64,000 bases of DNA from Antedon mediterranea. Taxonomy: Eukaryota; Echinodermata; Crinoidea; Comatulida; Antedonidae. The DNA lies in contig NC_092680.1 of assembly GCF_964355755.1 (NCBI RefSeq), forward strand, positions 18,083,001 to 18,147,000, in the 5' to 3' direction. Positions 59,511 through 64,000 of the stretch are shown piece after piece (the stretch's first letter is position 1; each line of letters starts with the position of its first letter). The notes under the pieces are model-generated. The model was not told where the DNA came from. It saw only the letters and a program-made list of their open reading frames with translations, and did no database searches. Position numbers and translations under genes: made by a program.

Positions 59511-60733
59511 TCCAAATTAAGCAAGCGATCAAAAACATATATAAGGAACCGTTTCTATTAAATTATTGCCTGTAAACGGTTTGTTTGAATGACCCGACAA
59601 CCTTGCTAGCGACTTCAGGGCTGTTGGTGCAAAATAAGTTTGTAATGGAACTTTTTCTTGATATGCAGATGTCCTAAACATTATACCACTGGGGCTTTCA
59701 TGATGTTCAAAATTGCACTGATAATAAAATGTATTACTTAATACTTACCCAGATTCTAAATTCGATTACTTAAACTAGAAATTGCTTACCGACCAATTTA
59801 CCAACACTGAAAGAGATTCGCCTTTATTGTCGTTATATGAAGTAAATTTGATTGTTATGTTAATTTGAATCCTAATTTATAAAGATGGTTTTATAAAACG
59901 TTCGATAAACCAATTATTGCTACGTTTCGACTATTTTCAATAGACTTGGTCATGCAAATGCTTCAACTCCCTTTTTAAATGCAATATTTTATCATTTTTT
60001 TCCCTTGCCCGTTGTCGAGTCAACGTAACCAAAATTGGTTTCATTCAAAGATTATCCAAGCTTTTTAATTCAATTTCTATTAAGGATAAGACTATCATTA
60101 TTTTTTTACACTTTGTCCAAATTTAAGTCTAAAATTCTTAAATCGATTTAAGTTTGCCTTTTTGTATGTTTCATGTTTTGTATTTTTATGTGCTTTTATT
60201 CTATATTTATATCTTAAGAGTTTTAAGGCATCCTGTATTTGGCGATTTTTCGCTGTTGGATGTGGTTGAAATAAAATAAAATAAAATGAAATAAAATGAC
60301 AGTGACAGTTTTAGCAAAGTATTAAATTGCAAATGTTTTACTCTATTTAGTGGTATATTATTTATAGGCCTATAAAACATGAAAATAAATTTCGTTACTG
60401 ATAGAGAATATATTGAAAAATTGTTAAAAAAACGCTGAAATTATTGTGACAATTCTTCCTATGCCCACCAAGATTAAGGTAGATTATACATTACTGACTT
60501 TAATAAATTAATATTATTTAACGTACTCACAGATTAAATCTTTTTACTTTTATTGAATTGAACTCTATCCCACTAAAGTTACCTATGTTAAATATTGTTG
60601 AAATAAATTAATAAATAAATATAAATTTTATAAATATTATTTTCAAAATGGAAAGATGTATAGGTGTGGTAAAAGGAACGGGTAGCCTATCATTGAGAAA
60701 CCAACAGGACAAGCGTTTATAATATGCATGGAA

Positions 60734-61157
60734 AAGCTCTATCCACAACAAAATGTGATGTGCCCATATACGGACATGAGTGAGTGGCCGAGCGGTTAAG
60801 ACAGTGGAACCGTAATCACGTAGCCATAACATCGGCAGCGGTTCGAGGCTCACTCACTCCATGGTTCGAGTCTTCTCGGATAAGGACTATAAACCGTAGG
60901 TCCAGTGTACACAACTTGCTCGTGTGCACTTTAAAGAACCTAGTACATCTTTCGAGACGGGTAGGGGGTTACCCCGGTGTATAGTACATCACAGCCACTG
61001 ATCACCAACTGGGCCCTCTGGGAAATCAGTCTTTGACTTAAGAGGTCACCCAGTATAAAGATAAAACAATGTCACTACCATATTTGTGCATATCACTACC
61101 ATATTTGGGGAACAACACACCTTTTTATCAAACTGTTTGATAGTGTAAACAGAGCTT
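60734..61157. mobile_element. MITE-B copy interrupted by a SINE
   Basis: The left part AAGCTCTATCCACAACAAAA to CATATACGGACATGA stops at about 60778, and the right part TCACTACCATATTTG to GATAGTGTAAACAGAGCT resumes at about 61070. In between is a family-1 SINE. Confidence 0.85.
60777..61068 (+). mobile_element. tRNA-derived SINE (family 1), full length
   Basis: Head GAGTGAGTGGCCGAGCGGTT (A box) and GCGGTTCGAGGCTCACTCAC (B box) form a Leu/Ser-type tRNA with a paired seven-base acceptor stem. Then come the core ACTTTAAAGAACCTAGTACA and tail CACCCAGTATAAAG with an A-rich end. It lies inside the MITE-B copy, so it is the younger insertion. Confidence 0.85.
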
Positions 61158-61375
61158 TATGATGTTGCATTAATATATGAAAACTATCTGTACTGGACAG
61201 ATGACGATAAAATGACTGGAATACATCAATGCAGAAGCGGCTTATAATACTAGCCTATAGCTCTTTCACACGTAACATTATAAAGTATTATAAAGCTTAA
61301 TATAATACATTATATTAATATAAATACATATATATATATATATCCAATCGAGTTCGAACAATACCATATATATAT

Positions 61376-61535
61376 ATAAATCCAAAGGCAAATAACTGAA
61401 AAAATGACAATCCTGTGGCTGGATCTCAATGGAGATACAAAAAAAGTGAAAAGCTAAATCAAACGATAAAGTAGGCCTAAAAACAGCCAGAAAAGTTAGC
61501 AGAGCTTTCAGGCAACACTAGCCCTTTATCATATA
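61376..61535 (-). mobile_element. Terminal fragment of the lineage-2 GIY-YIG element
   Basis: AAATCCAAAGGCAAATAACT and GAGCTTTCAGGCAACACTAG match 51830-52000, next to TA repeats. Just left, CCAATCGAGTTCGAACAATA is an inverted scrap of the sequence at 53110-53135. Confidence 0.75.
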
Positions 61536-61673
61536 TAATTTCTTTGGGGTAAATTATGATTTAATAATTATAAAACCAAGGACGCTTTATTTTACTGATA
61601 TTATTCAAAACTTCAGATAAAACTTCATAAAAGTCTATTTTCAATAAGCCTTCGCATTGGACGTCATTGCACA

Positions 61674-61765
61674 ATGCATGATGGGAAGGGTTTAGGAGCA
61701 AGCGCCACCACCACCCTTATAATAAAAACGTTATATCTGGTGGTGGCGCTATTGCTTCCCATCAC
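61674..61765. repeat. Inverted repeat around GCGCCACCACCA
   Basis: GATGGGAAG...GCAAGCGCCACCACCA is mirrored by TGGTGGTGGCGCTATTGCTT CCCATC; the arms are about 26-36 bp with one arm containing a short insertion. Confidence 0.6.
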
Positions 61766-61769
61766 GCTA

Positions 61770-63815
61770 TTTGCGATAAACCCATAGAATTGTAATAAGT
61801 TTCGGGTATATAATATCATTGGATAAATCTTATCTTTATTTACCACATCGTTTTTATTTTTTCAGTTGTTGGATAAACAATATTCAAGGAAAATGTTTAT
61901 ATATCCTTACAGTTAATGTGTTTTTAATAAAGTTATTAGTTTGGTTAATTAATGATGATACGTAACAAAAATGTTTCTAAAATTTGTTTTTTTTTATCAA
62001 AGTAAGACCTTTTCAAGATAAGGTTTCGATGTTATTTTGTTTTATTTTGTATGTATTTTGTTCTAGTAAATTAAACTAATTGTCCATAGTGCAATTTTTA
62101 ATAATATTTTAAAAATATGCATATGCATACATTCAAGTCTACAGAAAGTGGTTTGTACGCAACTAAGGAACTTATAGGCCTACTGTAGTTCAATTATGTT
62201 GTAATTAAACATAGTAAATTAATAGTTTGGGCCACCGACTCAACCAGCCCGATTACACGTTCGATGAACTTTTGTTGTAGTATATTATGAAAAACAGTTA
62301 AGGGTATCCATCCCGAAGCCACTTGGGGCGTATATGCTGGTGCTTTTAAAATAATCTTACATACCTTTAGTTTTTAGAAGTATGGATACGGTACCGTATC
62401 TTTAGCCATAACGTTTTAAATATATTGTGCCATCTGCATTTGAAGCCTCTTCTTCTTCAAGAAGATGATCTTAAAATGTGTAATGTCGAATAAAGCTAAC
62501 ACAATGCTAATGCGGTACTCTATTGTCTTTTATTGACTTCTGACAAAAAAAAACCCAGCAAACTATAAACCAGTTACATAGTAGCCTGCCACAGTCAGGC
62601 ATATGTAAGGGCTAAGCTTATACAATGCTCTATTAAGACATACTGTAAGCTTAAAGCTTTAGACTATTATACCATCACGGAATAATAATCCATGTCCCTG
62701 CTTCATATCTTATATACAGTAGTCTAGAATATATGCATAATTAAATTAGTGTAGGCCTAGTATAGCATAGTACAATCTTAACATAAAGTATAGCTTACCA
62801 AGGTTGTGTCTACTTAGAAAAGCTTTCTTCCTTCAATATACAGCATAGCCTACTATCAACAAAAGAAAATAGCAAAAGGCCAACACACCTGGCTGAACAT
62901 ATGCAAATAAACACAATAAAAGCAAAACAAGTGGCGTACTACAGATATAGTAGGCCTATATGTATAGTATGTCAACCGAAAAGTTTGAACTTCACAAAAT
63001 TAAATATTTGGAACAATTTTGTCTCCAACACAATGTTTTTTTTTTCTTATACTTTAAAAATTGTGTGTCAATATTGTGCAAAGAAACCAGAACAAGGAAG
63101 TGGAATCATTTTATTTGTATATACTTTTGACTCTATACTACTACTGTAGTATACCAGAAATACTGTACTGTTTATTGTATATTAATTATTTCGGATAATT
63201 ATAAAAAGAAACCCTTTTTTTTAACGTTTCTTATAAAAAATGTCGGTGCAAGTAGGCCCATATATTGTAGCCTCATTTTGAACACTTTTAGAAATCCACG
63301 TAAGAAGATTGACCCAAGTCCACATTTTGCATAACCTTCTCAGGATCTATGGAATTAGATGATACTCTGATACTGAATGTAAAACCTTTACAAATGAGAA
63401 GAAATGTATAAAGTGTTATCTTGTTTAAGGGAGCTGATTGAGATTTTTTACTTTTAACCAGATCCTAACAAAAAAGAAAGAAATTGTTACGTTAAAATGA
63501 CAATAATGTTTATGTATAACTAGGTCCTATATTTGTTTTTTTCTTGGTTAAATAACTATTACAAATAGCCATTAAAACAAAATTGTCTTTAGTGCAACGA
63601 GAAAGCATTTATAATATTTGACGTAATATAATTATCATTGATATGTTAATTTATAATTTTGTAGTAAATTCTAGTCCAATACACAAAGCCATGATAAAAT
63701 AAAAGTGTGGTTATTAAAATGTGTATTTATCGTAATCAATATGTTCCAATAGTTGATTTCAATTCAATTCAATTCAAAAGACATTTATTTTCCTCTATTT
63801 TAGTTCCATTCTTAC
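61770..63815. other. No gene recognised
   Basis: AT-rich sequence. Open frames are short and lack known domains or credible splice sites. Simple repeats such as (AATTC)n near 63758 are the only structure seen. Confidence 0.5.
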
Positions 63816-63819
63816 GGAG

Positions 63820-64000
63820 TTTATTCAATCCGCGACACAGTGGGCCGTTTCAGCCTTAAAAATCTGCTCAGCTAACCCAACAACTCGGCTTCCATTCGGG
63901 TTTCAACCTGATTTAAACAAATCTTTTATGGTTATCATCAGTTCTTTCGATGTAGGCCTTATGTAATTTTTATTCGATTTCTGACATTCATTTTTTATAT
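63820..64000 (+). repeat. Dispersed repeat, copy 2 (cut by window edge)
   Basis: TTATTCAATCCGCGACACAG onward matches 40108-40305 with scattered differences. Confidence 0.8.

Larger units (their letters stand above)
57667..60735. repeat. Segmental duplication, copy 2 (about 3.07 kb)
   Basis: Same order as copy 1. It lacks 55550-56285 of copy 1 (junction at a shared AAATG) and 56760-57065, and has 210 bp at 58690-58900 that copy 1 lacks. Confidence 0.88.

Overview
The window is intron-rich animal DNA: AT-rich, packed with transposon-derived repeats, with genes split into small exons bounded by GT/AG sites. A Src-family kinase with SH3-SH2-kinase order, Penelope-like and non-LTR retroelement remains, many tiny DNA-transposon derivatives, and very frequent TAGGCCTA and TACTGTA/TACAGTA words fit a marine invertebrate deuterostome. 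An echinoderm is my best guess, but the species is not proven by the sequence.

Three protein genes can be read, all on the minus strand. (1) Positions 2774-4226 hold the first three coding exons (myristoylated N-terminus and SH3 domain) of one Src-family kinase; its SH2 and kinase exons must lie left of the window. (2) Positions 13599-33876 hold a complete second Src-family kinase: 11 coding exons that join without any frame conflict into 503 codons plus stop. The two genes are head-to-tail neighbours, and their first three coding exons end in the same phases, so they look like tandem paralogues. (3) Positions 42895-49968 hold the 5' six exons of a secreted or membrane protein with a signal peptide, six YWTD-type propeller motifs and an EGF-like domain (LDL-receptor/LRP style). 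Exon 2 carries an apparent one-base deletion, and the 3' end was not found.

The rest is mobile DNA. Introns of the complete kinase are full of a roughly 100-170 bp inverted-repeat element (here MITE-B) flanked by TTA or TAA, a Harbinger-type signature. With it occur a second family (MITE-A, TGGTTCCCACTAG ends), tRNA-derived SINEs, a 911-bp Harbinger relic with a Myb/SANT-like ORF, and a GAT-rich minisatellite. The large propeller-gene intron holds a 2.1-kb element with long inverted repeats and a 9-bp target duplication, and a 2.1-kb hAT-like element that itself contains a TTAA-flanked element. From 50.3 kb to the right end there is no host gene that I can see. That part holds two different GIY-YIG (Penelope-like) relics, a near-perfect 363-bp palindrome built on a tRNA-like sequence, a 220-bp TA array, and a 4-kb segment of decayed non-LTR retrotransposon present twice in tandem.

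I found no new multi-gene system. The most informative points are the tandem kinase pair, the ALE-for-APE change in the kinase, the frameshift in the propeller gene, and several well-bounded transposon structures.
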